Origin: Pseudomonas abietaniphila
Lineage (GTDB): Bacteria > Pseudomonadota > Gammaproteobacteria > Pseudomonadales > Pseudomonadaceae
Direction: 5' to 3'
DNA: 64,000 nucleotides
NCBI RefSeq assembly: GCF_039697315.1
Contig: NZ_CP155619.1
Coordinates: 1-64,000, forward strand
Positions 45,107-54,902 of the stretch are shown here, piece by piece (positions within the stretch are counted from its first letter, which is position 1; each line of letters begins with the position of its first letter). The position numbers were made by a program, and so were the translations under genes. The notes under the pieces were generated by a model. That model searched no databases, was not told the DNA's origin, and saw only the letters and a program-made list of their open reading frames with translations.

Positions 45107-48100
45107 TCTCCATCAGACAAGTTCAACAGCCCGCGCAAGCCTTGAAGCGGAACCGACAACCAGGTCGGCCGATTCTCGGCCTCGTAGGCCACTTCATAAG
45201 CGGCTTTTTCCAGGGTGAACAACGCAAGTGCAGCGGCCTCTCCCTTGGCATCTTTCCAGACGTGCGCAACATCCCCGGTGGCGTGTTTATAGCCGTCGAG
45301 AAACGCAGCGCGCGCCTGACTCAAATACGTTTCAGCAACATGTTGACGCGCCGCCGCAGCCTCAGGCGAGGTGTCCGCAGATTGCGCGTTTCGCATTGCC
45401 ATGGCGGCAGCGTAGTCGAAAGATCGCAACACGCCGCTGACATCCTTGAAGGGGCTGTATTTGGCGCGGCGTTCCTGCAGCGGACGCGCCGGTTCTCCTT
45501 CGAAGTCAATCAGATACGCATCGCCCTTGACCACCAGCATTTGCCCCAGGTGCAAGTCACCGTGGACCCGCATGCGCAATCCACCGACCGACTGTTTCGC
45601 CAGGGTTTGCACCTGCGCCAACAGCGGTTTGCGTCTGCCCAGCAGTTCACTGACCAGTTGCTGGTCGGCGGGTTCCAGCGTATCGCGATGTTGCTCCAGC
45701 AAATCCAACGCGCGCTCGACCTGCGCCGAGACGCTTTTGGCCGATGCCTGGCTGTCCTTCACGCTGGTGACCTCGGTCTTGAAGTCTGGATTGTCAGTCG
45801 GCGCGCTCAACACGACATGCATTTCGCCCAAACGCTGGCCCAGCAATCCGGCAAAGTCCTTGAGCTCCAGCAGTGCATTGGCGTGCTGTTCCACGTTGGA
45901 ATGGCCGTGAGCCATTTCGTCCCGCACGGCCCGCTCAAGGTTGTTCTGCGTCCATTCCCAGGCATCACCCTGATTGCTCAAATACCCCTGAGCGATCATC
46001 AGCAGGTTGCTTTCACCCTCCTTGTCCACCCTCACCACAGCACCCAGCAATGGCGAGATGTGCTGATACCCGGCCTCGGTCAGGTAAGCACCCATTTCCA
46101 GCTCAGGGTGCGTGCCGGCGGCGACGCGGCGAATCATCTTCAACACCACACTGCTGCCGATCACCACTGAGCTATTGGATTGCTCGGCCGACAGGTAGCG
46201 GACTTCGGATTCGTCATTCAAGCCCAACGGCGGCAGTTTCGATGTTTGCTGAAAGCGCAATTCACCGTCGTTGGTCGCAAGGACCGTCTCGTCCTGCATG
46301 CCCTTGATCACTGCACGAATGAACGGCTCAAGGGTGAATGCATCGGTGATCAACCCGACCTGCCGTCCACGACGGACACGGGCGAGCGCCAGTTGTTGAG
46401 GCAATGCGCTACTGAAATCGTCTTCAGCGAGGAAACCGAAGGGCAGTTGATAACGGGCCACTTCACCGCCTGCGGTCACTTCTATCTCGCTGAGCATCAC
46501 TGGGCGCTGAGCGGAGCCGAAACGCACACCGTAGCTGATGTGAACATTATCGATGGCCGTCCCTTTGCCAGCGAACCAGCGACGCTTGGGCAAGTAAACC
46601 GAAAGAGACGTCTGCTCAAGCGTCTGGCGCAGCGGCTCGTCCAGCAACTCCTCCAGCCGTTGTTTGAGCACCAGGGTCGGGAAGTCAGGCATGCTCTCGG
46701 CGGGTTCGACGTGCCAGCTGGGCATTTGATTCTCCGCGGCCAGCAGGAACCAGTAGAAGCCGTAGGGCGGCAACGTCAGCAGGTAATTAAGCTGGCCAAT
46801 AGGTGGGAAAGCGCTGCCGCCGAGCATTTCCACCGGTACGGTGCCGGCGTACTGAGAAAGCTCGAGCTCGGCCGCCTGGGAGGCCGACGAGACGTTGGCG
46901 ACACACAGAATGATTTCGGTCTTGCCATCAGGACCGGTGTACTCACGGGTGTACGCCAGAATCCGCCGGTTACTCGGTGAGAGCATTTTCAGGGTGCCAC
47001 GGCCGAAGGCCTTTTGTTGCTTGCGCACGGCAAGCATGCGGCGTGTCCAGTTCAGCAACGAATGCGGGTCGTGGTCCTGCGCCTCGACGTTAACCGACTG
47101 AAACCCATAAAGCGGGTCCATGATCGGCGGGAGCACCAGGCTTGCCGGATTGGCCCGAGAAAACCCGCCGTTGCGGTCGATGGACCACTGCATTGGTGTG
47201 CGCACGCCATCTCGGTCGCCGAGATAAATGTTGTCACCCATGCCGATTTCGTCACCGTAATACAGGGTCGGTGTACCTGGCATGGACAACAACATGCTGT
47301 TAAGGAGCTCTACGCGACGGCGGTCGCGCTCCAGCAAAGGCGCCAGACGACGCCGGATGCCGAGGTTGATCCGCGCACGGCGGTCGGAAGCGTAGTAGTT
47401 CCACAGATAGTCGCGCTCACGATCGGTGACCATTTCGAGGGTCAGCTCATCGTGGTTGCGCAGGAATATCGCCCACTGGCAGTTTTCCGGGATTTCCGGG
47501 GTCTGACGCAGGATGTCGGTGATCGGGAAACGGTCCTCCTGCGCCACGGCCATGTACATCCGTGGCATCAAGGGGAAGTGAAACGCCATGTGGCATTCAT
47601 CACCGTCCTTGCCCTTGCGATCACCGAAATACAGCTGCGTGTCTTCAGGCCATTGGTTCGCCTCGGCCAGCAGCATGCGGTCTGGATAATTCGCATCGAT
47701 CTCGGCACGAATCTGCTTGAGCACGTTGTGCGTCTCTTGCAGGTTTTCGTTATTCGTCCCGTCGCGCTCGATCAGGTAAGGGATCGCGTCCAGCCGCAGC
47801 CCATCGATGCCCATGTCCAGCCAGTAACGCATCACTTCGAGCACCGCTTTCATGACCTGCGGGTTGTCGAAGTTCAGGTCCGGCTGGTGGGAGTAAAACC
47901 GGTGCCAGAAGTACTGACCGGCCACCGGGTCCCAGGTCCAGTTGGATTTCTCAGTGTCGAGAAAGATGATCCGCGTGCCGTCGTACTTCTGATCGTCATC
48001 GGACCAGACATAGAAGTCCCGCGCCTTGGAGCCTTTCTTGGCATGGCGGGCACGCTGAAACCACGGGTGCTGGTCGGAGGTGTGGTTGATGACCAGTTCG

Positions 48101-48423
48101 GTGATCACCCGCAACCCACGGTTGTGCGCTTCGGCGATGAATTTCTTCGCGTCGGCCATGGTCCCGTAGTCGGTGTGCACGCCCCGGTAATCGGCGATGT
48201 CGTAACCGTCATCGCGACGCGGCGACGGGTAGAACGGCAGTAACCAGATGGTGTTCACGCCCAGTTGGGCGATGTAGTCCAGCTTGGCGATCAGGCCCGG
48301 GAAGTCGCCGATGCCATCATCGTTCGAATCGAAATACGACTTCACATGAACCTGGTAAATCACCGCATCCTTGTACCAGAGCGGATCATCGATAAAGGCA
48401 GCGTTGCGAGGCTTTTTTGCCAT
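45103..48423 (-). CDS. treS: Trehalose synthase-maltokinase fusion
   Basis: This 1,106-residue bifunctional enzyme interconverts trehalose and maltose (TreS) and phosphorylates maltose to maltose-1-phosphate (maltokinase). The N-terminal GH13 domain (about 10-545) has [20 protein letters not shown], the nucleophile Asp in [13 protein letters not shown] and the acid Glu in [11 protein letters not shown]. The C-terminal half (about 600-1100) is a kinase-like fold with RRWFAGKG and the catalytic [11 protein letters not shown], then [10 protein letters not shown]. The ATG at 48423 follows AAGGATG. It feeds maltose-1-phosphate to GlgE, encoded immediately upstream. Confidence 0.95.
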   Translation of the reverse strand: MAKKPRNAAFIDDPLWYKDAVIYQVHVKSYFDSNDDGIGDFPGLIAKLDYIAQLGVNTIWLLPFYPSPRRDDGYDIADYRGVHTDYGTMADAKKFIAEAHNRGLRVITELVINHTSDQHPWFQRARHAKKGSKARDFYVWSDDDQKYDGTRIIFLDTEKSNWTWDPVAGQYFWHRFYSHQPDLNFDNPQVMKAVLEVMRYWLDMGIDGLRLDAIPYLIERDGTNNENLQETHNVLKQIRAEIDANYPDRMLLAEANQWPEDTQLYFGDRKGKDGDECHMAFHFPLMPRMYMAVAQEDRFPITDILRQTPEIPENCQWAIFLRNHDELTLEMVTDRERDYLWNYYASDRRARINLGIRRRLAPLLERDRRRVELLNSMLLSMPGTPTLYYGDEIGMGDNIYLGDRDGVRTPMQWSIDRNGGFSRANPASLVLPPIMDPLYGFQSVNVEAQDHDPHSLLNWTRRMLAVRKQQKAFGRGTLKMLSPSNRRILAYTREYTGPDGKTEIILCVANVSSASQAAELELSQYAGTVPVEMLGGSAFPPIGQLNYLLTLPPYGFYWFLLAAENQMPSWHVEPAESMPDFPTLVLKQRLEELLDEPLRQTLEQTSLSVYLPKRRWFAGKGTAIDNVHISYGVRFGSAQRPVMLSEIEVTAGGEVARYQLPFGFLAEDDFSSALPQQLALARVRRGRQVGLITDAFTLEPFIRAVIKGMQDETVLATNDGELRFQQTSKLPPLGLNDESEVRYLSAEQSNSSVVIGSSVVLKMIRRVAAGTHPELEMGAYLTEAGYQHISPLLGAVVRVDKEGESNLLMIAQGYLSNQGDAWEWTQNNLERAVRDEMAHGHSNVEQHANALLELKDFAGLLGQRLGEMHVVLSAPTDNPDFKTEVTSVKDSQASAKSVSAQVERALDLLEQHRDTLEPADQQLVSELLGRRKPLLAQVQTLAKQSVGGLRMRVHGDLHLGQMLVVKGDAYLIDFEGEPARPLQERRAKYSPFKDVSGVLRSFDYAAAMAMRNAQSADTSPEAAAARQHVAETYLSQARAAFLDGYKHATGDVAHVWKDAKGEAAALALFTLEKAAYEVAYEAENRPTWLSVPLQGLRGLLNLSDGE

Positions 48424-48439
48424 GACCACATCCTTTGAA

Positions 48440-50476
48440 TTATGAGTTTGTGGTTCTGATCCGCCAGATACCAAACGGCTGGTAGGACGGATCGATGCGC
48501 ATAAACTGCGTCTTGCCGTACCAGGTCCAGCTGTGCCCGGTCATCAGATCCTCGCCCAGTGTCGCGGCATCGTCGGGCAGGCCCATTTCCCAAAGCGGCA
48601 ACTCGAAACTCGCTTCTTGCACGTTATGCGGATCGAGGCTGACGGCAACCAGCACGAAGTTGCTGCCATCGGCGCTGCGTTTGCCGAAGTACAGGATGTT
48701 GTCGTTCCACGCGTTATAGATGTGCAGGCCCAGATGCGTCTGCAAGGCCGGGTTCTGGCGACGAATCCGGTTGAGCTGGGCGATTTCGGCAATGATGTTG
48801 CCCGGCTGGGTGAAATCACGAGGACGAATCTCGTACTTCTCCGAATCCAGGTATTCCTCTTTGCCAGGCACAGGCGCCGACTCGCAGAGTTCGAAGCCCG
48901 AATACATGCCCCACAACCCCGAACCCATAGTCGCCAATGCAGCGCGAATCAGAAAACCGGCACGCCCCGAGTCATGCAGGAAACGCGGGTTGATGTCGGG
49001 TGTGTTGACGAAGAAATTCGGGCGGTAGCATTCGCGCCATGGCGATTCGTTGAGCTGGGTGAAGTACTCAGCGAGCTCGGCCTTGGTGTTGCGCCAGGTG
49101 AAGTAGGTGTAGCTCTGCGAATAGCCGACCTTGCCCAGTCGGGCCATCATCGCCGGTTTGGTGAACGCCTCGGCGAGGAACATCACGTCGGGGTGCTGAG
49201 CGCGAATATCCGCGATCATCCATTGCCAGAACGGCAACGGTTTGGTGTGCGGGTTGTCGACGCGGAAGATCTTCACGCCCTCCTCGACCCAGCCCAGCAC
49301 CACATCGCGCAGCTCCAGCCAAAGGCTGGGAATGGCATCCGGCGCGTAGAAATCGACGTTGACGATGTCCTGATACTTTTTCGGCGGGTTTTCCGCGTAA
49401 CGAATGGTGCCGTCCGGCCGCCAGGAGAACCAGCCCGGATGCTCTTTGAGCCACAGGTGGTCCTGGGAGCACTGAATGGCAAAGTCCAACGCGATTTCCA
49501 GTCCATGTTCGGCGGCTGCCGCCACCAGGTTGCGGAAATCCTCGCGGGTGCCCAACTGCGGATGAATAGCGTCGTGCCCCCCTTCCGCGCTGCCGATGGC
49601 ATACGGGCTGCCCGGATCGTCAGGGCCTGCCGTCAGCGAGTTGTTCGGACCCTTGCGGTGTGCACGACCGATAGGGTGAATCGGCGGGAAATACAGCACG
49701 TCGAAGCCCATGTCGCGAATCATCGGCAAGCGGCTGTGGACGTCATTGAAGGTGCCATGACGGGCTTTATCGTCGGTGATCGAGCGCGGGAACAGCTCAT
49801 ACCAGCTGGCGAATTGAGCGCGTTCACGCTCGACATCCAACGGGAATTCAAGGCTGCGACTCAAGAAGGCATGGTTATCGGCGTGCGACATGATCGTCGC
49901 CGTTTCGCTGCTCAACAGCAACGCCACCTGCGCCTCGTGCTCGGTGCTCTGACCGAGGCGCTGCAGCAGGCTGTCGATTTGACCGCGAAGCTCATGCTGG
50001 CTGCGCTCCGAGGCATGCACGAGATGAAGACGTCCCTCTTCCAGCTCAAGGCCGATATCGACCCCTGCCGCGTACTTTTTCTCCAGCTCGTAGCGATAGC
50101 TGCCGAACTGATCGATCCAGGCTTCAAGACGGAATACATAGCGACTGACCGAGGTCGGGGTGAACTCGCCGATCCAGCTGTCGTTGCCCAGCTCGCGCAT
50201 GGGTGCTTTGTGCCATTCCTGTTCGTCGGCAGCGCGGTAACGAATGCGCACCGACATTTTGTCGTGGCCATCGGCAAACACCTTGCTGGTGACCGTCACC
50301 GGCTGGCCAGTGATGGCTTTGGCCGCAAGCTGCCCGCCCTCGATGACAGGCTGCGTGTCTTCAATGACAATGCGCGGCAACTGCAAGGCTTGGGTCAGGG
50401 GTAAAGGTTGGGTTGGGTGCGGTACATCGGTGGCCAAAGAATCAGGGCCATATGGCTGATCAGCAGTCACATTCAT
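48440..50476 (-). CDS. glgE: Alpha-1,4-glucan:maltose-1-phosphate maltosyltransferase
   Basis: GlgE extends alpha-1,4-glucan chains using maltose-1-phosphate. The 678-residue GH13 protein has an N-terminal beta domain (VFADGHDKMSVRIRYRAA) and the barrel with PPIHPIGRAHRKGPNN. The nucleophile Asp of FRVDNPHTKPLPFW is near residue 406 and the acid Glu lies in MFLAEAFTKP. It is first of three same-strand genes (glgE, treS-mak, glgB) separated by only 17 bases or overlapping, so they form one operon. A candidate AlgU promoter lies upstream. Confidence 0.95.
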   Translation of the reverse strand: MNVTADQPYGPDSLATDVPHPTQPLPLTQALQLPRIVIEDTQPVIEGGQLAAKAITGQPVTVTSKVFADGHDKMSVRIRYRAADEQEWHKAPMRELGNDSWIGEFTPTSVSRYVFRLEAWIDQFGSYRYELEKKYAAGVDIGLELEEGRLHLVHASERSQHELRGQIDSLLQRLGQSTEHEAQVALLLSSETATIMSHADNHAFLSRSLEFPLDVERERAQFASWYELFPRSITDDKARHGTFNDVHSRLPMIRDMGFDVLYFPPIHPIGRAHRKGPNNSLTAGPDDPGSPYAIGSAEGGHDAIHPQLGTREDFRNLVAAAAEHGLEIALDFAIQCSQDHLWLKEHPGWFSWRPDGTIRYAENPPKKYQDIVNVDFYAPDAIPSLWLELRDVVLGWVEEGVKIFRVDNPHTKPLPFWQWMIADIRAQHPDVMFLAEAFTKPAMMARLGKVGYSQSYTYFTWRNTKAELAEYFTQLNESPWRECYRPNFFVNTPDINPRFLHDSGRAGFLIRAALATMGSGLWGMYSGFELCESAPVPGKEEYLDSEKYEIRPRDFTQPGNIIAEIAQLNRIRRQNPALQTHLGLHIYNAWNDNILYFGKRSADGSNFVLVAVSLDPHNVQEASFELPLWEMGLPDDAATLGEDLMTGHSWTWYGKTQFMRIDPSYQPFGIWRIRTTNS

Positions 50477-50807
50477 CGAGCATCACTCCTCACGCCCCAG
50501 GGACGCTCCTTGTTAAGAATCCGTTCCAATAACGTCTTATCCATAAAAACTGTTAGGGAGCCACCGGACTGAACATGTCCCGACGTGGCTGCATAGGTTC
50601 CGAACGCCAGCCTTGGGGAAAAGTTCAAAGAGCTTGTGCTGCAAAAAATCGATCCAGTGCCAGCGTAGCCGTGCGTCGCTCAACCGCTTGCAAAAGACGC
50701 GAAAAATTGCGCTGAATCTTTCAAACCGCCTCGCTGTCCAAGCCTGCGAGCGCGTTGAAATGCGGCACTAATGCCTGTTCGAACCTGCGCTGAAGGAAGG
50801 TGAAGCA
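50477..50807. other. glgE upstream region
   Basis: This 331-base gap between divergent genes holds the AlgU-type promoter and the ribosome site of the small proline-rich gene. I see nothing else in it. Confidence 0.4.
50599..50626 (-). promoter_or_regulatory. Putative AlgU (sigma-22) promoter of the glgE operon
   Basis: The minus strand reads GAACTT (50626-50621), a 17-bp spacer and TCGGA (50603-50599). The AlgU consensus is GAACTT-N16-17-TCTGA, so only one position differs. It lies about 120 bases ahead of glgE. Confidence 0.55.
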
Positions 50808-50984
50808 ATGAACATTCCCATTCCCGCAGAAACGCCCGATCCGAATATCGACGACCCGGAATTGCCGGTCCCTAAACCTGAAGAACCGCCTCCACCGACC
50901 ATGCCGCCGGTGATCGAGCCCCCCAAAGGCGATCCGCCGTCACAAGAACCGCCTGCGATTCTCGGTGAAGATTTTCCGGAATAA
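50808..50984 (+). CDS. Small acidic proline-rich protein
   Basis: This 58-residue protein begins MNIPIPAETPDPNIDDPELP and is about one third proline with many Asp and Glu. It has no signal peptide or membrane segment and is probably disordered. A strong ribosome site (AGGAAGG, eight bases before ATG) supports real translation. It converges on the MgtC-family gene, with about 65 bases between their stops. Function unknown. Confidence 0.6.
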   Translation: MNIPIPAETPDPNIDDPELPVPKPEEPPPPTMPPVIEPPKGDPPSQEPPAILGEDFPE

Positions 50985-51050
50985 AGAGACGCGTATGACC
51001 TGCGGGAGAACGCGAGCAGAGCAATGGACACGCCGCACTCCGCGGCGTGC

Positions 51051-51596
51051 TCAGGGTTGGTGCGAATCGCCTCCCGTATTTCGATCCGGGTTCTTTTCCT
51101 TTTCTTGGGGTGGGTCGAAACGTTCGACGATCATCGGCATGAGGCTGAAGATCCCCAGCGCCAGAATCGTGCTGAGCACGGCGGTCGCTTCCCGCCCCAT
51201 ACCGGCTGCTATGCCGATAGCGGCGGTCATCCACAATCCCGCTGCGGTGGTCAGTCCTTTGACTTGATGGGTATTCAGCTTCTCGCCCTTGAGGATGGTC
51301 CCCGCACCGAGAAAGCCGATCCCGGCGACAATCCCCTGCACCACCCGGCTTAACGCTGCGTCGTCAGCGCCTGCCAGGCGTGGGACCAACACGAACAATG
51401 CCGCACCCATACAGACCAACATATGCGTTCGCACCCCCGCCGCTTTGCCCTTGTGCTCGCGCTCGAACCCCAGAATGCCGCCCAGCACTGCGGCGATGAC
51501 CAAACGAATGGTCACGCGGGTCAGCTGGGAGGCATCGGTAATGTCCGAAAACTCGGAGCGCAGCGTCTCGACGACTTCTTGCCACCAGGCGTTCAT
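51051..51596 (-). CDS. MgtC/SapB family membrane protein
   Basis: This is a 181-residue inner-membrane protein of the MgtC/SapB family. MgtC in Salmonella supports growth in low magnesium and inside macrophages. Four hydrophobic helices are visible, with the family motifs VLGGILGFEREHKGKAAGVR (residues about 38-57), VVQGIVAGIGFLGAGTILK and TAAGLWMTAAIGIAAGMG. The large C-terminal ACT-like domain of true MgtC is absent, replaced by a short charged tail, so it is closer to SapB. AAGGAA precedes the ATG at 51596. Confidence 0.88.
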   Translation of the reverse strand: MNAWWQEVVETLRSEFSDITDASQLTRVTIRLVIAAVLGGILGFEREHKGKAAGVRTHMLVCMGAALFVLVPRLAGADDAALSRVVQGIVAGIGFLGAGTILKGEKLNTHQVKGLTTAAGLWMTAAIGIAAGMGREATAVLSTILALGIFSLMPMIVERFDPPQEKEKNPDRNTGGDSHQP

Positions 51597-51709
51597 TGGG
51601 CAGTTCCTTCGGTCACGATGCCTCTTTGTGGGCACATCGATCAATGGACCGCACCGCTATCGGCTCGTTCGCCGTGGCCCCGCCTTGGTCGGATTGCTCA
51701 CGGATGGGG
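51597..51709. other. mgtC-like upstream region
   Basis: This is the start of a 623-base gap up to the DUF3203-like gene; the tandem repeat below fills most of the rest. No gene or clear promoter is seen. Confidence 0.3.
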
Positions 51710-52098
51710 CAGGTCCGATATTGCAGTTGTGAATGACATACCGCATTCGCGGCCGTCGTAACCTCCGACTGCTCCTACAGGTCGTGCAGCGTTTCAGGGG
51801 TTCTTTCAGCGTTCCTTGAGCTTGCCGCGGCCCTCAGACCTGTGGGAGCGAGCTTGCTCGCGAAGGCGGCAGGTCAGATATTGCAGCTGTGAATGACAGA
51901 CCGCATTCGCGGCCGTCGTAACCTCCGACTGCTCCTACAGGTTGTGCAGCGTTTCAGGGATTCTTTCAGAGTTCCTCGAGCTTGCCGCGGCCCTCAGACC
52001 TGTGGGAGCGAGCTTGCTCGCGAAGGCGGCGGGTCAGATACGGCAGCTGTGAATGGCCCACCGCGTTCGCGGCCGTCGTAACCTCCGACTGCTCCTGA
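51710..52098. repeat. Tandem 160-bp REP-containing repeat (about 2.4 copies)
   Basis: Units begin at 51711, 51871 and 52031 with GGTC(A/C)GATA and are exactly 160 bases apart; the third copy stops near 52098. Each full unit contains CGCGGCCGTCGTAACCTCCG, a spacer and the REP GTGGGAGCGAGCTTGCTCGC. Confidence 0.85.
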
Positions 52099-52219
52099 AA
52101 GTCTTTCACGGCGCCCGATATTTGCGCGGGCCCGCTGCACGCCTACCCACTGTCGGAACCGGGAAACGATTCGATTGTGTTGGGAGTCACACCTTCACAC
52201 CCCGTGAAGGAGTACGACC

Positions 52220-52468
52220 ATGCCTCTGGAATTCGACAGCAGCCATCAACACTGCTCAGCGGTAGTAGACGGAACGACGTACCGCAGCGCTGTGATTGAC
52301 GTCGTGATCACCACCAATGACGCGACCCATATGTCTGAAGCAGACATCGGCGGCAAGAAAATCCCGATTACCGAAGCGGAGGCCGATGCCTTGACCGTCT
52401 ATAAGGCAAAGGACATGCGCCATCACACCATTGGCGTAGAACCCGGTGAAGACTCTCCGGTGATCTGA
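52220..52468 (+). CDS. DUF3203-like small protein
   Basis: This 82-residue soluble protein (MPLEFDSSHQHCSAVVDGTT...) resembles the small Pseudomonas family DUF3203, especially the stretch IGGKKIPITEAEADALTV. The function is unknown. GAAGGAG lies at good distance before the ATG. It stands alone between the repeat array and the MocR-type gene. Confidence 0.7.
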   Translation: MPLEFDSSHQHCSAVVDGTTYRSAVIDVVITTNDATHMSEADIGGKKIPITEAEADALTVYKAKDMRHHTIGVEPGEDSPVI

Positions 52469-52590
52469 TCTGCTGTTTATAGAAAAATCTGCACCTGTAC
52501 TGAAACGGCGTTCACGCGCATAGTTCGGTCATCCCAGTCGTGCGGTGCAATCCTGCACCGCAGGCTTGACCGTCCAGCCGTGAGCCCTCA

Positions 52591-54042
52591 ATGAAGCGTT
52601 ATGAAAAGTTTGCCGACGATATCGCCGAGCTGATCCGCTCGGGCGTGCTTGCCGCAGGTCAACGCGTGCCGTCGGTGCGCTACGCCAGTCAGACCCACGG
52701 CATCAGCCCCTCCACCGTTTTTCAAGCCTATTACCTGCTCGAGCGACGGGGCCTGATCCGCGCGCGCCCGCGGTCCGGGTATTTCGTCAATGACAGCTTC
52801 GCCAACGAAACCTTCGCGACGCAGCGCTTTGAGCTCCCACACGTTGTCGAGCCGTCGCAGGCGCCGCAGGTCAGTGAGTCCACGGAAGTCGATGTCAGCG
52901 AGTTGGTGTTCTCGGTACTGGAGTCGATCAAGGACCCCAATACGGTGCCTTTCGGCTCCGCTTTCCCCAGCGCAGGCCTCTTCCCGCTGCAACGCCTGGC
53001 GCGCTCATTGGCCAGCGCCACCCGCGACATGGACCCGAGGATGGTGGTCAGCGACCTGTCCCCAGGCAATCCGACGCTGCGCCGACAGATTGCCCTGCGT
53101 TACATGGTGGCGGGTCAAATGCTGCCCATGGAAGAACTGCTGATCACCAATGGCGCACTGGAAGCCCTGAACTTGTGCTTGCAGGCCGTGACCGAACCCG
53201 GCGATCTGGTGGCCATCGAAGCCCCTGCGTTCTATGCCTGTCTGCAGGTGTTGGAGCGACTGAAGCTCAAGGCCGTCGAAATCCCTGTGCACCCGCAAAC
53301 CGGGATCGATCTGGCCGTCCTCGAACAGACGCTGGAACGGTATCCCGTCAAAGCCTGCTGGAGCATGACCAGCTTTCAGAACCCGACCGGGGCGACGGTA
53401 TCGGAATCACGCAAGCGCGAACTCGTCGAACTGCTGCGCAAGCATGAAGTGCCGCTGATCGAGGACGATGTCTACGCCGAGTTATATTACGGCCAGCACG
53501 CGCCAAAACCCGCCAAGGCGTTCGACACCGAAGGGCTGGTGCTGCATTGCGGCTCGTTTGCCAAGAGCCTGGCACCAGGTTACCGCGTGGGTTGGGTAGC
53601 CGCCGGTCGTTACGCACAAAAAGTCGAGCGACTGAAACTGATGACTTCCCTGTGTGCGTCGATGCCCGCACAAGCCGCCATCGCCGACTACCTGCAACAC
53701 GGCGGCTATGACCGCCATCTGCGCAAACTGCGTAACAGCCTCGAAGACCAGCTGCGGGCCATGCTGGGTGCCGTTGCGCGTTATTTCCCGCCGCAGACCC
53801 GCGTCAGCCAACCTTCAGGCGGCTACTTCCTGTGGCTGGAGCTGCCTGAGCAGATCGATTCGCTGAAGGTGTTTCAGGTGGCGCTTGCCCAAGGCATCAG
53901 CATCGCACCGGGCCCGATGTTCTCGCCCACCCGACGCTTCAAGAATTGCATCCGCCTGAACTACGGCAGCCCATGGAATGAAACCTCGGAGCGAGCGATG
54001 GAGACTCTGGGCAAGATCATCCGCTCGATGATGGCGGGGTAA
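52591..54042 (+). CDS. MocR-type GntR/aminotransferase regulator
   Basis: This is a 483-residue fusion of a GntR winged helix-turn-helix (residues 1-70: YEKFADDIAELIRSG, SVRYASQTHGISPSTVFQAY) to a fold-type I aminotransferase-like domain. The PLP lysine is in GSFAKSLAPGYRVGWV, with NPTGATVSESRKRELVELL and EDDVYAELYYG also present. Such proteins use PLP as part of sensing and control vitamin B6, GABA or amino-acid genes, and some keep aminotransferase activity. The target is unclear; the next gene is convergent. Confidence 0.92.
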   Translation: MKRYEKFADDIAELIRSGVLAAGQRVPSVRYASQTHGISPSTVFQAYYLLERRGLIRARPRSGYFVNDSFANETFATQRFELPHVVEPSQAPQVSESTEVDVSELVFSVLESIKDPNTVPFGSAFPSAGLFPLQRLARSLASATRDMDPRMVVSDLSPGNPTLRRQIALRYMVAGQMLPMEELLITNGALEALNLCLQAVTEPGDLVAIEAPAFYACLQVLERLKLKAVEIPVHPQTGIDLAVLEQTLERYPVKACWSMTSFQNPTGATVSESRKRELVELLRKHEVPLIEDDVYAELYYGQHAPKPAKAFDTEGLVLHCGSFAKSLAPGYRVGWVAAGRYAQKVERLKLMTSLCASMPAQAAIADYLQHGGYDRHLRKLRNSLEDQLRAMLGAVARYFPPQTRVSQPSGGYFLWLELPEQIDSLKVFQVALAQGISIAPGPMFSPTRRFKNCIRLNYGSPWNETSERAMETLGKIIRSMMAG

Positions 54043-54049
54043 ATCAAAC

Positions 54050-54083
54050 ATTGTGGGAGTGTGCTTGCTCAGTCCCACAATTT
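54050..54083. terminator. Bidirectional terminator between convergent genes
   Basis: ATTGTGGGA / TCCCACAAT 9-bp stem with a 14-nt loop and TTT after it. The loop looks REP-derived (GTGTGCTTGCTC). Confidence 0.7.
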
Positions 54084-54101
54084 GCTTCGTTCACCTGGGA
54101 C

Positions 54102-54848
54102 CTAACGACCGCCGCCCAGATCAATAAACGTCCCGGTCGAATACGACGCCTTGTCCGAGAGCAGCCACAGGATGGCCTCGGCCACTTCATCGGCCAGGCC
54201 GCCACGCCCCATCGGAATGGTCGGTTCAAGCTTGCTGACGCGCTGGGGATCACCGCTCAAGGCATGGAACTCGGTGAAGATGTAGCCCGGACGCACGGCA
54301 TTCACACGAACGCCCTCGCCCGCCACTTCCTTGGCCAGGCCAATGGTGAAGGTGTCCAGCGCGCCCTTGGAGGCCGCGTAATCGACGTATTCGCCCGGCG
54401 AACCCAGTCGCGCGGCCACCGATGACACGTTGACGATGCTGCCACCATGGCCGCCGTGACGCGGCAACATGCGCAGTAATGCATGTTTGCTGCACAGCAT
54501 CGGCCCCACCACGTTGCTCATCATGATCTTGAGCAGACGGAATTCGGACATGGTGTCGACCCGAGAAGTCTCGCCCACGGTCCCGGCGTTGTTGACCAGT
54601 GCGGTCAGACGTCCCATTTCAGAGTCCACACGGGAAAACAGACGAATGATTTCGTCTTCGTTGCTGACGTCGGCCTGAACCGCGATGGCGTAACCGCCCG
54701 CCTCGCGAATCTGTCCGCAGACGCGCTCGGCCGAAGCATGGTCAGAAAGATAATTGATGCAGACGCGATAACCCTGCGATGCCGCCAGAACTGCCGTGGC
54801 TGCGCCAATACCTCTGGAGCCGCCAGTAATGAGGAGGTTTTTATCCAT
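54102..54848 (-). CDS. Short-chain dehydrogenase/reductase
   Basis: This 248-residue NAD(P)-dependent oxidoreductase has the classical SDR fold: cofactor motif TGGSRGIGAATA, VNNAGTVGE, catalytic Ser in VNVSSVAARLG, and Tyr/Lys in YVDYAASKGAL. The C-terminus (STGTFIDLGGGR) is typical. The Ala/Ser pocket does not reveal a substrate. It is convergent with the MocR-like gene and has no operon partner. Confidence 0.92.
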   Translation of the reverse strand: MDKNLLITGGSRGIGAATAVLAASQGYRVCINYLSDHASAERVCGQIREAGGYAIAVQADVSNEDEIIRLFSRVDSEMGRLTALVNNAGTVGETSRVDTMSEFRLLKIMMSNVVGPMLCSKHALLRMLPRHGGHGGSIVNVSSVAARLGSPGEYVDYAASKGALDTFTIGLAKEVAGEGVRVNAVRPGYIFTEFHALSGDPQRVSKLEPTIPMGRGGLADEVAEAILWLLSDKASYSTGTFIDLGGGR

Positions 54849-54902
54849 GGGGTGTTTCCGACTCTATGCTCTTGCTTTTAGTGTTGTGCAAAGCGTGAAA
54901 CG

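Noticed and set aside
48533..50404. 623-codon plus-strand open frame
   Set aside because: Antisense shadow of glgE.
50599..50626. sigma-70 promoter for the glgE operon
   Set aside because: No TATAAT-like box at proper distance; the AlgU pattern fits better.
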